Positions 27,467 through 37,334 are shown, numbered from the stretch's first letter. The stretch is 61,952 nt of DNA from an uncultured Alphaproteobacteria bacterium (GCA_902615745.1 CACMQB010000009.1:1-61952), one strand, 5' to 3'. Numbers and translations: made by a program. Notes: generated by a model not told the origin, from the letters alone.

Positions 27467-30393
27467 AACCCTTTAATATTTTGTTTGTATGACTTAGCAA
27501 AATCTGAAATTTTACCTCTAATAATTTTTTTGTTATCTTTAAACTCAACTACATCTGAGCCCGTACATTTGCCAATAATTGTATAATCAGAACCTTTAAA
27601 TATTTTTTTAAAATTGGGTAACTTATTTTTTTTCATGGAAACAAGAATTCTACTTTGTGATTCAGAAAATAAAAATTGGTCGACTGAGATTTTATTTTTT
27701 AGCTTTAAATCAATAGTTAAACCTTTCTTTGAAGCAATTGCCATCTTTGTAACTGCAATTCCAATTCCACCCAAATCTATTCCAATTGCAGAATTTATAA
27801 TTCCTAGTTTATTAGCTTTTTCAAAATTTCTATATGTGCGAAGTGCATCCTTGCTATTTACAACTGGATTTTTTGATTTTTCATAACCTATAATTTTGGA
27901 ATAAACACTATCCTGTAATTCATTAAGGGTATTTCCTAAAACTAAAAGTATATCACCATCATCGGGTGTCATTTTTGTTAAGTGGGAAATTTTATCTACC
28001 ACTCCAATAGAAGAAATCAGCAATGTTGGGGGTATTGAAATTTTTACTGATTTTCCAGTTTTATCAAAACCTTTAAAATCATTAAACATACTATCTTTTC
28101 CTGAAATAAAAGGTGTTTGGTAAGCAACTGCATAATCATAACAAGCTTTTGCTGCTTCTTTCAATTGATATAAGCGATCAGGTTCATCCGAGCTGCACCA
28201 ACAAAAGTTATCAAGAATTGCAATTTTTTTTGAGTTGGCACCACTTACAATTAAATTTTTATATGCTGTATCAATAGAGCACCCAGCCATATCATAAGGA
28301 TTTGTTTCGGCGTACTGAGGATATGCAGCTTGAGAAAGAGCTATTGATTTTTCATCATCAAATAGAGGTTTAATAGCAGTAGCATTTCCAAAAACTCTGC
28401 CTTCGCCTTGTAATGGTTTTATAATAGAGGTAGATTGTACTTCGTGATCATATTGCGTGGCTATAAATTCTTTTGATACAATATTTGGACTAGAGATAAG
28501 TTTATGTAGCTTATCTATCAAAGAACTTTTCTTAATTATTTTTTTCTTTTCTTTTTTAATTTTTGGAAAAGATGTTTTTAAATTTAATTTTGGATAACCT
28601 TCATGAAGAAATTCCATATCTAAATTGAGAATTTCAGTTTTATTGTATTTTACTATGGCTTTTTCTTTTTTAATAAACTTACCAATTATTGTTGCTTCCA
28701 CACCTCTTGCATTAAATCTCTTTATAACTTTTTTTACGTTCGCTGGAGGTACTGCTAGTGTCATTCTTTCTTGCGATTCAGAAACCCAAATCTCCCAAGG
28801 ATATAATCCATTATATTTGAGAGGAACTTTTTCAAGATTAACTATAAAACCGCCACTCTCTTTTGCCATTTCTCCAATTGATGATGATAATCCTCCAGCT
28901 CCATTATCTGTTATGCTCGAGTAAAGATTTTCATCACGCAATTCTCTAATGATGACATCAGACATTTTCTTTTGTGTTATAGGATCACCAATTTGTACTG
29001 CAGAAACTGGACTATTAGGATCTAATTCCTCCGATGAAAATGTTGCACCGTGAATACCATCTTTTCCTACTCTGCCTCCAGCCATTAGTATGATATCCCC
29101 TGGATTAGCTTTCTTCTTATGCGATAATTTTCCTTTAATTTTTTTCGGAATAATCCCAACTGTTCCACAAAATACAAGGGGCTTTCCTGCAAACCGGTCA
29201 TCAAAATATACATTACCTTGAGGAGTAGGAATACCCGAACAATTTCCCCCAACTCTAACACCACTGATAATACCCTTCGCAATAAAATTTGCTGGAAGCA
29301 TTGGATCCTTATTATTTTTTTGACGATACAATTGATAATTTTTATTCGGGTTTGCTAAATAATATGCATACGTATTTGCTATAGGTTTTGCCCCTTTTCC
29401 AAATCCAAGACAATCCCTATTAACACCAACAATTCCAGTGATTGCACCACCAAATGGATCTAAGGCTGAAGGTGTATTATGTGTTTCAACTTTATGACAA
29501 ATAATCCAATCTTTATTAAATTCTATTCCACCTGCATTATCTGTAAAAAGAGAAACACAAAAATTATCTTTTCTTAATTGAATAATTTTTTCAGTAGCGC
29601 CTTTAATGTATTTTTTAAATATACCTTCTTGAATATCATCAATTTTAGCTGAAAATATTTTGTGTTTACAGTGCTCGGACCACGTCTGTGCTAATGTTTC
29701 AATTTCTACATCTGTTGGTTTACGATTTATAGTTGAAAAATAATTTCTTATGGCTTTTAAAGATTCTAGATCTAAGCCAAGTGTTCCTCTTCTAGATTTA
29801 TCATTTTCTTCAATACCAAGTTTACCAATGAGGCTGAGATGATAATCAGAAATATCTAAATTAATTTCTTTTTTACTATATTTTTTTTTTGGTAATTTTA
29901 CCTTTTCTATTTTGAACTGATTTTTTTTAAAATTATTTAAATATTTTTTAAATGGATAAATCTTAATTGTTTGAATTAATGGATTTGCTTCATTTTTAGA
30001 TATTTTGGTAATATCTTCTTTTCTTCCTTTTATTAAAATAATTTTTGTTGAACCAAGTTCAAAGCTTTTAAAACTACTTTTTAGATTATCTTTGATTATT
30101 TCTTTTACAGTTGTAGCTATATTATCAGTTACACCTGGTAAAAATTTTATTTCTACAACCCAGTTGAATTTACTATAACTAGATAAAACCTTATTTACAT
30201 TTTTTTTAGTTAATATTTTTTGAGAAACATCATTAGAAATAAGTTTACTTATTTTAGTAAACTTTTGACCATCAAGATTTCTCGAAAAGAAATATCCATC
30301 TATAATTTTGATGGATTTATTATTATGTTCTTTTTGTAGTGAACTTTCTTTCCCTGTCTTCTCAATTGAGAGAATTTGAATTGTATTTGTCAT
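27463..30393 (-). CDS. purL: FGAM synthase, PurS-PurL fusion
   Basis: A 976-residue phosphoribosylformylglycinamidine synthase, about 230 longer than stand-alone small PurL. Residues about 76-150 look like PurS: VVEIKFLPGVTDN matches the PurS LKPGV.D motif, and ANPLIQTIKIY matches its ANPVIE.Y end. The PurL part begins around 185, with EHCKHK at 240-245, NTPSALDPFGGA, the GVRVGGNCSGIP region and the second domain YDHEVQSTSI. It makes FGAM from FGAR with PurQ. It diverges from purM across 73 bases. Residues 1-70 are not recognised and may be a decayed extra PurS-like unit. Confidence 0.92.
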   Translation of the reverse strand: MTNTIQILSIEKTGKESSLQKEHNNKSIKIIDGYFFSRNLDGQKFTKISKLISNDVSQKILTKKNVNKVLSSYSKFNWVVEIKFLPGVTDNIATTVKEIIKDNLKSSFKSFELGSTKIILIKGRKEDITKISKNEANPLIQTIKIYPFKKYLNNFKKNQFKIEKVKLPKKKYSKKEINLDISDYHLSLIGKLGIEENDKSRRGTLGLDLESLKAIRNYFSTINRKPTDVEIETLAQTWSEHCKHKIFSAKIDDIQEGIFKKYIKGATEKIIQLRKDNFCVSLFTDNAGGIEFNKDWIICHKVETHNTPSALDPFGGAITGIVGVNRDCLGFGKGAKPIANTYAYYLANPNKNYQLYRQKNNKDPMLPANFIAKGIISGVRVGGNCSGIPTPQGNVYFDDRFAGKPLVFCGTVGIIPKKIKGKLSHKKKANPGDIILMAGGRVGKDGIHGATFSSEELDPNSPVSAVQIGDPITQKKMSDVIIRELRDENLYSSITDNGAGGLSSSIGEMAKESGGFIVNLEKVPLKYNGLYPWEIWVSESQERMTLAVPPANVKKVIKRFNARGVEATIIGKFIKKEKAIVKYNKTEILNLDMEFLHEGYPKLNLKTSFPKIKKEKKKIIKKSSLIDKLHKLISSPNIVSKEFIATQYDHEVQSTSIIKPLQGEGRVFGNATAIKPLFDDEKSIALSQAAYPQYAETNPYDMAGCSIDTAYKNLIVSGANSKKIAILDNFCWCSSDEPDRLYQLKEAAKACYDYAVAYQTPFISGKDSMFNDFKGFDKTGKSVKISIPPTLLISSIGVVDKISHLTKMTPDDGDILLVLGNTLNELQDSVYSKIIGYEKSKNPVVNSKDALRTYRNFEKANKLGIINSAIGIDLGGIGIAVTKMAIASKKGLTIDLKLKNKISVDQFLFSESQSRILVSMKKNKLPNFKKIFKGSDYTIIGKCTGSDVVEFKDNKKIIRGKISDFAKSYKQNIKGL

Positions 30394-30466
30394 TATGAGT
30401 ACGAATCAACTTAATTTACTATATTAATAGTTTACTCGTTAACGATTCGTTTAAAACTAATTAAAT
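30394..30466. promoter_or_regulatory. Divergent purL/purM control region with palindromes
   Basis: The 73-base gap must carry promoters for both purine units. It contains a perfect 10-base palindrome, TCGTTAACGA, at 30436-30445, and an inverted pair ACGAATC (30401-30407) and GATTCGT (30444-30450). Such symmetry suggests binding of a dimeric regulator. No regulator gene is present in the window, so its identity is unknown. Confidence 0.45.
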
Positions 30467-31501
30467 ATGACAACATATAAAGAAGCAGGTGTTGATATAG
30501 AAAATACAGATGCCCTTGTCGAAGATATTTCTGAGCTAAGTAAATCGACAAATAGAAATGGAAATTTTGATAAAATTGGTGGATTTGGCGGCATTTTTGA
30601 TCTTAAAAATTGTGAATATGAAGACCCTTTATTGGTGTCTGGAACAGATGGCATAGGGACAAAAATATTACTAGGGATTGAAACTGACATTTTAGATGGT
30701 TTGGGTCATGATCTCGTTGGTATGTGCCTTAATGATATTCTTTGCCATGGGGCAGAGCCATTATTTTTTTTAGATTACTATGCTTCTTCCAAGGTTGATA
30801 AAAATTCTTTTTTAAAAATTATGAAAAGCATCACTGAAGCTTGCAAGATAAATAATTGCTCTCTTATTGGCGGTGAAACAGCAGAGATGCCCGGGCTTTA
30901 TAAAAAAGACGATTTTGATTTTGCTGGATTTTGTGTTGGTGCAGTAGAGAGAAAAAAAATTCTACCTAAAAGAGATGTAATGAAAGAAGATGATCTTTTA
31001 TATGGGATTAGATCTTCGGGCTTTCATTCAAATGGATATTCTCTCATTAGAAAAGTTTTAAAAGATAAAAATATAGATCTACATAAAGAAACAGAATTTA
31101 AATCATCTTATGAAACAAATGCAGCAGCCTTAATGGCTCCAACAAAATTATATTTTCCTTTTTTAAAGAAAATTTTAACAACAAATCTTATCAACGGTAT
31201 TTCGCATATAACAGGCGGAGGTATTGTTGGTAATGCACCAAGAATGCTATCTGAAAATTTATCAGCAAGGATTGATAAAAAATTTATTTGTGATGAAGAA
31301 ATTTTCCAATGGTTTCAAAGTTTAGCTAACATTTCAGATGAAGAAATGTTGAAGACCTTTAATTGTGGATTAGGTTTGATAATGACTATTTCAAAAAATA
31401 ATTACAAAGAATTTGAACAATTAATAAAAGATGAAAATTTAGATATTTTTGAAATTGGGAAAATAGAAGTTAACAAATCATCAAGGTGTACAATTAGTTG
31501 A
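30467..31501 (+). CDS. purM: Phosphoribosylformylglycinamidine cyclo-ligase (AIR synthase)
   Basis: A 344-residue PurM that closes the imidazole ring using ATP. The N-terminus YKEAGVDIENTDALVEDI, SGTDGIGTK, GHDLVGMCLNDI, IGGETAEMPG and the glycine-rich HITGGGIVGNAPR are all family signatures. It is the first gene of the plus-strand purMNFDC unit and ends with TGA overlapping the TTG start of purN. Confidence 0.95.
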   Translation: MTTYKEAGVDIENTDALVEDISELSKSTNRNGNFDKIGGFGGIFDLKNCEYEDPLLVSGTDGIGTKILLGIETDILDGLGHDLVGMCLNDILCHGAEPLFFLDYYASSKVDKNSFLKIMKSITEACKINNCSLIGGETAEMPGLYKKDDFDFAGFCVGAVERKKILPKRDVMKEDDLLYGIRSSGFHSNGYSLIRKVLKDKNIDLHKETEFKSSYETNAAALMAPTKLYFPFLKKILTTNLINGISHITGGGIVGNAPRMLSENLSARIDKKFICDEEIFQWFQSLANISDEEMLKTFNCGLGLIMTISKNNYKEFEQLIKDENLDIFEIGKIEVNKSSRCTIS

Positions 31502-32067
31502 AAAAATTACAAGTTGCTATTTTCATATCAGGAAGAGGTTCCAATTTAGAATCCCTAATACAATCATCATTTAAAAAACAAAGTTTAGTAGAGGTTCAAT
31601 TAGTCGTCTCTAATAACTCCAAAGCAAAAGGTTTAACTATTGCCAAAAAAAATAAAATTCCATTCATACATTTTATTCCAAGAAAAAATTTCGAAAACAA
31701 AGTCATGAAGTATCTAAAAAATATAGATATCATTTGTTTGGCTGGTTTTATGCAAGTTTTAGACTCAAAATTTGTAAGGCAGTGGAGATCGCGATTAATC
31801 AATATTCATCCATCTTATCTCCCAGCTTTCAAAGGCTTAAATGCTCAGGATCAGGCCATAAAGGCAGAAGCTAGCTATTCTGGTTGTAGTGTTCATTACG
31901 TAAGCTCTAAAATTGACTCTGGAAAGATTATATTGCAAAAAAAAGTAAAGATTTTGAAGAAAGATAATACCGAATCACTCTCAAAGAAAATATTGATAGA
32001 AGAGCATAAGGTTTATCCAAGAGCATTACAGATGGTTGCAAAAACACTTTTAACAAGACAACATTAA
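31498..32067 (+). CDS. purN: Phosphoribosylglycinamide formyltransferase
   Basis: A 189-residue PurN that formylates GAR using 10-formyl-THF. ISGRGSNLESL at the N-terminus binds phosphate, NIHPSYLPAFKG has the catalytic Asn and His, and HYVSSKIDSG supplies the catalytic aspartate. The start is TTG at 31498, overlapping the purM TGA by two bases; the next in-frame start would delete the phosphate loop. It precedes purF by one base. Confidence 0.94.
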   Translation: MKKLQVAIFISGRGSNLESLIQSSFKKQSLVEVQLVVSNNSKAKGLTIAKKNKIPFIHFIPRKNFENKVMKYLKNIDIICLAGFMQVLDSKFVRQWRSRLINIHPSYLPAFKGLNAQDQAIKAEASYSGCSVHYVSSKIDSGKIILQKKVKILKKDNTESLSKKILIEEHKVYPRALQMVAKTLLTRQH

Positions 32068-32068
32068 G

Positions 32069-33556
32069 ATGAAAAATCGAATCAATTTCCTAAAAAAATT
32101 CGAGGTAAGGCAATCTCATGTTCCCAGATTTAATGAGGAGTGTGGTGTTTTTGGAATAAGTGGAACCAAAGATGCTGCAGCTTTAACAGCTCTTGGTTTG
32201 CATGCGTTGCAACATCGTGGTCAAGAAGGTTGTGGAATTGTAAGTTATGATGGCAACTCCTATCACTCAGAAAGAAAATTTGGATTGGTTGGCGATAATT
32301 TTACAAAGAAACACTCATTAGAAAAGTTAAAGGGAAAAATAGCGATAGGACACAATCGCTATTCAACAACGGGTGGTGAAACAATAAGGAATATACAACC
32401 TTTTTATGCTGATCTTCATGGTGGAGCTATTAGTATTGCTCATAATGGTAATTTAACTAATGCACTCCTTTTAAGAGAGCAAATGGTACGAGAAGGTGCA
32501 ATATTTCAAACAACATCAGATACCGAAACAATTGTTCAACTTGTAGCTCGTTCAAAAAAGAAAGATATTTTAAATAAAATTATTGATGCTTTAATGCAAA
32601 TTCAAGGTGGTTATGCTTTATCAATTATTGCTAATGGTACGTTGATTGGCGCAAGAGATCCATTAGGTATTCGCCCACTTGTTTTAGGTAAATTTAAAAA
32701 TGCATTTATCCTTGCCTCTGAAACTTGCGCATTAGACATTATAGGTGCAAAATTTATCCGCGAAATTGAAAATGGGGAAGTTGTAGTTATTAAAGATAAT
32801 AAAGTTGAAAGTAGAAGACCTTTTCCAAAAAAACAAATCAAACCATGTGTATTTGAATATATTTATTTTTCACGACCAGATAGTATTTTAAAAAATAAAA
32901 CCGCCTATGAATATAGAAAAAATTTAGGCACGTACTTAGCAAAAGAAACCGATATAAAACCTGATGTAGTCGTACCAGTTCCAGACTCTGGTGTTCCTGC
33001 TGCGCTTGGTTTTAGTCAAGAGTCTGGTATTCCTTTTGAATTAGGATTAATACGAAATCATTATGTGGGGAGGACATTTATTGAGCCAACTCAGCAAATT
33101 AGAAGTTTAGGTGTAAAGTTAAAACTAAATCCTAACCAAAGTTCTATTAAAAAAAAGAAAGTAGTTTTAATTGATGACTCATTGGTTCGAGGAACAACAT
33201 CCACTAAGATAATAAAAATGCTTTATGATTTTGGCGCAAAAGAAGTCCATATGCGTATTGCTTCACCTGCAATTAAATATCCTGATTTTTATGGAGTCGA
33301 TACTCCGACCCAAGAAGAATTATTGGCTGCAAATAAAAATTTAGAGGAAATGTGTAAATATATTGGAGCTAAATCATTAAAATTCTTATCATTAGATGGT
33401 CTGTATCAAGCTCTTGGTTATGATGAGAGAGATAATGATAATCCTCAATTTACTGATCATTATTTTACAGGAGAGTATCCAGTCAGACCTTTAGATTACT
33501 TGAATGACGAAAGTTTAAAAAAATTATCATTTTTAAGTCTTGCTTCAAATAATTAA
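32069..33556 (+). CDS. purF: Amidophosphoribosyltransferase
   Basis: A 495-residue first-step enzyme of purine synthesis. The N-terminal nucleophile is C25 in NEECGVFGI, preceded by a 24-residue propeptide that must be removed. VVLIDDSLVRGTTS is the PRPP site. In Bacillus-type enzymes four cysteines hold a [4Fe-4S] cluster. Here only the first (KPCVFEYIYFSRPDS) remains: the second position reads YPDFYG instead of YPCFYG, and the C-terminal pair reads TDHYFTG. The cluster is therefore probably absent. This may be shared with other Alphaproteobacteria. Confidence 0.94.
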   Translation: MKNRINFLKKFEVRQSHVPRFNEECGVFGISGTKDAAALTALGLHALQHRGQEGCGIVSYDGNSYHSERKFGLVGDNFTKKHSLEKLKGKIAIGHNRYSTTGGETIRNIQPFYADLHGGAISIAHNGNLTNALLLREQMVREGAIFQTTSDTETIVQLVARSKKKDILNKIIDALMQIQGGYALSIIANGTLIGARDPLGIRPLVLGKFKNAFILASETCALDIIGAKFIREIENGEVVVIKDNKVESRRPFPKKQIKPCVFEYIYFSRPDSILKNKTAYEYRKNLGTYLAKETDIKPDVVVPVPDSGVPAALGFSQESGIPFELGLIRNHYVGRTFIEPTQQIRSLGVKLKLNPNQSSIKKKKVVLIDDSLVRGTTSTKIIKMLYDFGAKEVHMRIASPAIKYPDFYGVDTPTQEELLAANKNLEEMCKYIGAKSLKFLSLDGLYQALGYDERDNDNPQFTDHYFTGEYPVRPLDYLNDESLKKLSFLSLASNN

Positions 33557-33576
33557 TTAATGAATTATTTTTTTTC

Positions 33577-34854
33577 ATGAACGTTCTTGTCATTGGTAAT
33601 GGTGGAAGAGAGCACGCATTATGTTATGGCATAAAACAATCTCCTCATTGTTCTAATTTATATTGTATTCCTGGAAGTGATAGTATCAGTGAAATTGCCT
33701 CATCTATTATCATAGATGTTAATGATCATGATGCTATTCTTCAATTTTGTATAGAAAGTAAAATTGATTTAGTGGTGATAGGTCCAGAATTGCCTTTAAC
33801 TAAAGGATTATCAAACCTTTTAATGAACAATTCTATTTTAGTCTTTGGTCCTGATCAGATGGGAGCTGAGCTAGAAAAATCAAAAAAGTTTACAAAAGAT
33901 ATTTGTAAAAAATTAAATATAGCAACAGCTGCTTATGATGTATTTGACAACTATGATGACGCCTTAATTTTTTGTCAAAACCAATCTTATCCTCTTGTTA
34001 TTAAGGCCGATGGTTTAGCAGCAGGAAAAGGAGTTATTATTTGTCAAACAAAGGAGGATGCAAAGGATGCACTGATTAAATGTTTTAAAGATAATTCTTT
34101 TGGTGATGCTGGTTCAGTTGTTGTTATTGAGGAGTTTTTAGTTGGTGAAGAGGTAAGTTTGTTTTCACTTGTCGATAAAAATGGATTTGTGTTGCCACTT
34201 ACAACAGCACAAGATCATAAAAAAATCTTAGAAGGAGAAAAAGGGTTAAACACTGGTGGTATGGGAGCCTACACACCTGTTCCTTTTATTTCATCAAATA
34301 AAATGAATGAATTATCCAAAACATTTGTTGAGCCCATTGTTCAACATCTTGCTGAACAAGGCATCAAGTATCAAGGAATGTTTTATGCAGGACTAATTCT
34401 AACAGATAAGGGTCCAAATTTACTCGAAATTAATGTTCGTTTTGGTGATCCAGAAACCCAAGCAATTATTCCATTATTAGAAACAGATTTATTAGAACTC
34501 CTTCATGCATCAGCGATAGGTACCTTAAATGAAATAAAAAAAATTAAGTGGAAAAATGATTATGCCATGACAGTAGTAATGGCTGCTCATGGTTATCCAG
34601 AGGAATATAAAAAATTAACACCAATTAATAATTTGGAAAATCTTACTTTAACAAAAGATGAGTATCTGTTTCATGCAGGAACAATACTTAGAGAAAACAA
34701 ATGGTTATCTAATGGTGGGCGTGTCTTAAACATCTCTACTACGGGTAAAGATTTAAAAACTATTAGAGAAGCTATTCATAATATAATTAATCAAATTAAT
34801 TGGGATGAGGGATATTATCGAAAAGATATTGGCTGGAGATATATTGATGAGTAA
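33577..34854 (+). CDS. purD: Phosphoribosylamine-glycine ligase
   Basis: A 425-residue ATP-grasp enzyme joining glycine to phosphoribosylamine. MNVLVIGNGGREHAL, VVIGPELPL, VIKADGLAAGKGV, GEEVSLFSL, HKKILEGEKGLNTGGMGAY and NVRFGDPETQ are in the standard order. The length is normal. It follows purF by 20 bases, and its last 8 bases overlap the start of purC. Confidence 0.95.
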   Translation: MNVLVIGNGGREHALCYGIKQSPHCSNLYCIPGSDSISEIASSIIIDVNDHDAILQFCIESKIDLVVIGPELPLTKGLSNLLMNNSILVFGPDQMGAELEKSKKFTKDICKKLNIATAAYDVFDNYDDALIFCQNQSYPLVIKADGLAAGKGVIICQTKEDAKDALIKCFKDNSFGDAGSVVVIEEFLVGEEVSLFSLVDKNGFVLPLTTAQDHKKILEGEKGLNTGGMGAYTPVPFISSNKMNELSKTFVEPIVQHLAEQGIKYQGMFYAGLILTDKGPNLLEINVRFGDPETQAIIPLLETDLLELLHASAIGTLNEIKKIKWKNDYAMTVVMAAHGYPEEYKKLTPINNLENLTLTKDEYLFHAGTILRENKWLSNGGRVLNISTTGKDLKTIREAIHNIINQINWDEGYYRKDIGWRYIDE

Positions 34855-35749
34855 TTCTTTTTTAGTTGAAGGAAAAACAAAAATAATTGAGAAAACAAAT
34901 GATCAAAATATCATTCGAATTGTAACAAAAGATTTTTTAACAGGCGGGGATGCAGCGAAGAAAGAGGAAATTAAAGATATTGGAATACAAAAGACAAAAC
35001 AAACAAGTAATGTGTTTAGTATGCTAACCAAGGCAGGTATTGCAACATCATTTATTGAACAAGATTCGCCAAATAGTCTTTTAAGTCATAACTGTAATAT
35101 GCTTCCTTTAGAATTTGTAGTAAGACGTTATGCATGGGGAAGTTATTTAAGTAGAAACACTCAATTTGCAAAAGATAAAAGTAATCCTCATCAATTTGAA
35201 AACTTAGTTTGGGAAATATTTCATAAACAAGCGGTTGTTATCCCTCCGCATGTTGCAGAACCTGTTCAAATGGATGAGAGTGAAGCGAGAAGACAATTTT
35301 TAAAAGATGGAAAATGGGAAGAGGGCGTATTTACGGATCCATTTGTAAAAACTGGAGAAGAATGGGAGTTATTTTCAGCCAAACAACCTATTACTAGCAA
35401 AAGCTTGATGAAAACCAAAAAATTATTGTCTAATCAAGAATTAGAAATAGCTATTAACGGAATTATTCTTCCAAGTTTTGAGCTCATAGAAGACAAATGG
35501 AAAACTATTGAGACAATTGATGGTCCTATACATTTAGTCGATATTAAGTTTGAGCTTGGTTTTAAAGTATCGGATAACTCGTTAGTTTTATCTGATGTCG
35601 TTGATAATGATAGTTGGCGAATATGGCCTGGTGGAGATCCAACTAAACAATTAGATAAACAATCTTTTCGTGAAGGAGAAGATTTAGTAAATGTTGCTAA
35701 TAAATATCAACTGGTAACACAACTAACTGATCAATTTAATTTAAGTTAA
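34847..35749 (+). CDS. purC: SAICAR synthase, long form
   Basis: About 300 residues, longer than the common ~240-residue bacterial PurC and closer to the long form. EGKTKII, DAAKK, LEFVVRRYAWGSY and a late SDVVDNDSWRIWP segment are recognisable. The insertion around 110-180 contains NPHQFENLVWEIFHKQAV and is rich in charged residues. The frame is open to 34805, but the ATG at 34847 gives the family N-terminus SFLVEGKTK and an 8-base overlap with purD. It converges on purK with a 4-base gap. Confidence 0.92.
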   Translation: MSNSFLVEGKTKIIEKTNDQNIIRIVTKDFLTGGDAAKKEEIKDIGIQKTKQTSNVFSMLTKAGIATSFIEQDSPNSLLSHNCNMLPLEFVVRRYAWGSYLSRNTQFAKDKSNPHQFENLVWEIFHKQAVVIPPHVAEPVQMDESEARRQFLKDGKWEEGVFTDPFVKTGEEWELFSAKQPITSKSLMKTKKLLSNQELEIAINGIILPSFELIEDKWKTIETIDGPIHLVDIKFELGFKVSDNSLVLSDVVDNDSWRIWPGGDPTKQLDKQSFREGEDLVNVANKYQLVTQLTDQFNLS

Positions 35750-35753
35750 TAAT

Positions 35754-36797
35754 TTATTTATCAATAATCGTTATATGACCCATTTTTCTTTTATGTTTAA
35801 TTTCTGTTTTTAAGTAGTCATAAAAAAATTCATTATCCTTAAAAGTTTTATTTCGATACGGTGTAATATCATCACCAATTAAATTAATCATTTTGGCATT
35901 ATACAATTTTTTTGTCTCAATTTTTGCTAAGCCACATACTGCTCGTACATGATTTTCAAATTGACTAATATTATGAGAGTTCATTGTTAGATGTCCAGAA
36001 TTATGAACACGAGGGGCAATTTCGTTAGCATATAAATTATCATCAGTATCAATAAAAAACTCTACACATAACGTTCCAATATAATCTAGTTTTTCTACAA
36101 CTTGTTTTGCCCACTCAATTGATTTTATTCGCATGTCATCAGATATATCACTTGGTATTGTTGAATATTTTAAAATTTGTTCTTCATGAACATTCTCAAT
36201 AGGTTCATAGATCTCATAACTATTTTGATCAAAACGAGTAATTACTACTGAAATTTCTTTTTTAAGATGAATGAGTTTTTCTAAAATATATTCTTTTGTA
36301 AAATCAATCTCTTTCGTAATATCATCTACAGTGTTTAATTTATACTGACCTTTACCATCGTATCCTAACGTTGTGGTTTTTAATAGACCTGGAAGCAAGT
36401 CTACATTTTTACTCAAATCCTTTTCATTTTTTACAATTACATATTTTGTTGTAGTTATATTATTATTATTGAGAAATTTTTTTTCTGTTTCTCGGTGTTG
36501 AATGAGTTGATTAATTTCAGGTTTTGGTAAAACTTTTTTCTTTTCATTAATTTTTTTTAATATTCTGAAGGGAATATTTTCAAATTCATATGTAACAAGA
36601 TCAACTGCACTAATAAAATTATTTATCGTTGTATCATCATCATACTGACCAAAAATAAATTTAGATGCAAAGTGTTTCCCGGGTGCATCAGGATCATCAC
36701 TTAATATGACGGTTTGTATATCTATTTTTTTTGCAGCATCTGCTAAAAGACTTCCTAATTGTCCACCACCGATAATACCAAGTGTGGGTGTATTCAT
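35754..36797 (-). CDS. purK: N5-carboxyaminoimidazole ribonucleotide synthase
   Basis: A 347-residue ATP-grasp enzyme that carboxylates AIR with bicarbonate. TLGIIGGGQLGSLLADAA at the N-terminus, LLKTTTLGYDGKGQY and CVEFFIDTDDNLYANEIAPRVHNSGHLT are diagnostic. It follows purE by 3 bases, the usual purEK order, and hands its unstable product to PurE. Confidence 0.95.
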   Translation of the reverse strand: MNTPTLGIIGGGQLGSLLADAAKKIDIQTVILSDDPDAPGKHFASKFIFGQYDDDTTINNFISAVDLVTYEFENIPFRILKKINEKKKVLPKPEINQLIQHRETEKKFLNNNNITTTKYVIVKNEKDLSKNVDLLPGLLKTTTLGYDGKGQYKLNTVDDITKEIDFTKEYILEKLIHLKKEISVVITRFDQNSYEIYEPIENVHEEQILKYSTIPSDISDDMRIKSIEWAKQVVEKLDYIGTLCVEFFIDTDDNLYANEIAPRVHNSGHLTMNSHNISQFENHVRAVCGLAKIETKKLYNAKMINLIGDDITPYRNKTFKDNEFFYDYLKTEIKHKRKMGHITIIDK

Positions 36798-36800
36798 GAC

Positions 36801-37292
36801 TTATGGTTTTTGTTTAACAGCTTTTGATTGTTTACTTCGATAATTTTTTAGATTTTTCTTAATTTCTTTATTCGTAAGAGCAATAATAGAAGCTGCATAT
36901 AAACCGGCATTCATAGCGCCGTCCTCACCGATTGCTACACTACCAACAGGAATACCTTTTGGCATTTGTACTATTGATAATAAACTATCCAATCCCTTTA
37001 ATTTACGACTTTCTACAGGTACGCCGATTACAGGTATAGTTGTTAATGACGCAATCATTCCTGGTAAATGTGCAGAGCCTCCAGCACCAGCAATAATGAC
37101 AGAAATATTATTATCTTCCGCCGATTTGGCAAATTTAAACATTCTCTCTGGTGTGCGGTGCGCAGAAACAATTTTGGTTTCAAACTTAACTTTAAGTAAT
37201 TTTAAAATTTTTTCAGAATTTTTCATGGTAGCATAATCAGACTTACTACCCATCACAATTGCTACTTTATGTTTTGTTGATGCTGAAACCAT
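36801..37292 (-). CDS. purE: N5-carboxyaminoimidazole ribonucleotide mutase
   Basis: A 163-residue class I Pur[24 protein letters not shown] and [11 protein letters not shown] hold the nucleotide and carboxylate sites. The small octameric enzyme shifts the carboxyl group to give CAIR. It starts 42 bases downstream of guaB; the gap contains an inverted pair TGTATC / GATACA around 37305-37331 that might be an operator or only a chance AT-rich repeat. Confidence 0.95.
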   Translation of the reverse strand: MVSASTKHKVAIVMGSKSDYATMKNSEKILKLLKVKFETKIVSAHRTPERMFKFAKSAEDNNISVIIAGAGGSAHLPGMIASLTTIPVIGVPVESRKLKGLDSLLSIVQMPKGIPVGSVAIGEDGAMNAGLYAASIIALTNKEIKKNLKNYRSKQSKAVKQKP

Positions 37293-37334
37293 TTTTATAT
37301 TATTGTATCAATTCAATGATGATTCGATACATTA

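Noticed and set aside
34805..35749. Upstream start for purC
   Set aside because: It would add 14 residues foreign to the family and overlap purD by 50 bases; the ATG at 34847 gives the normal N-terminus.
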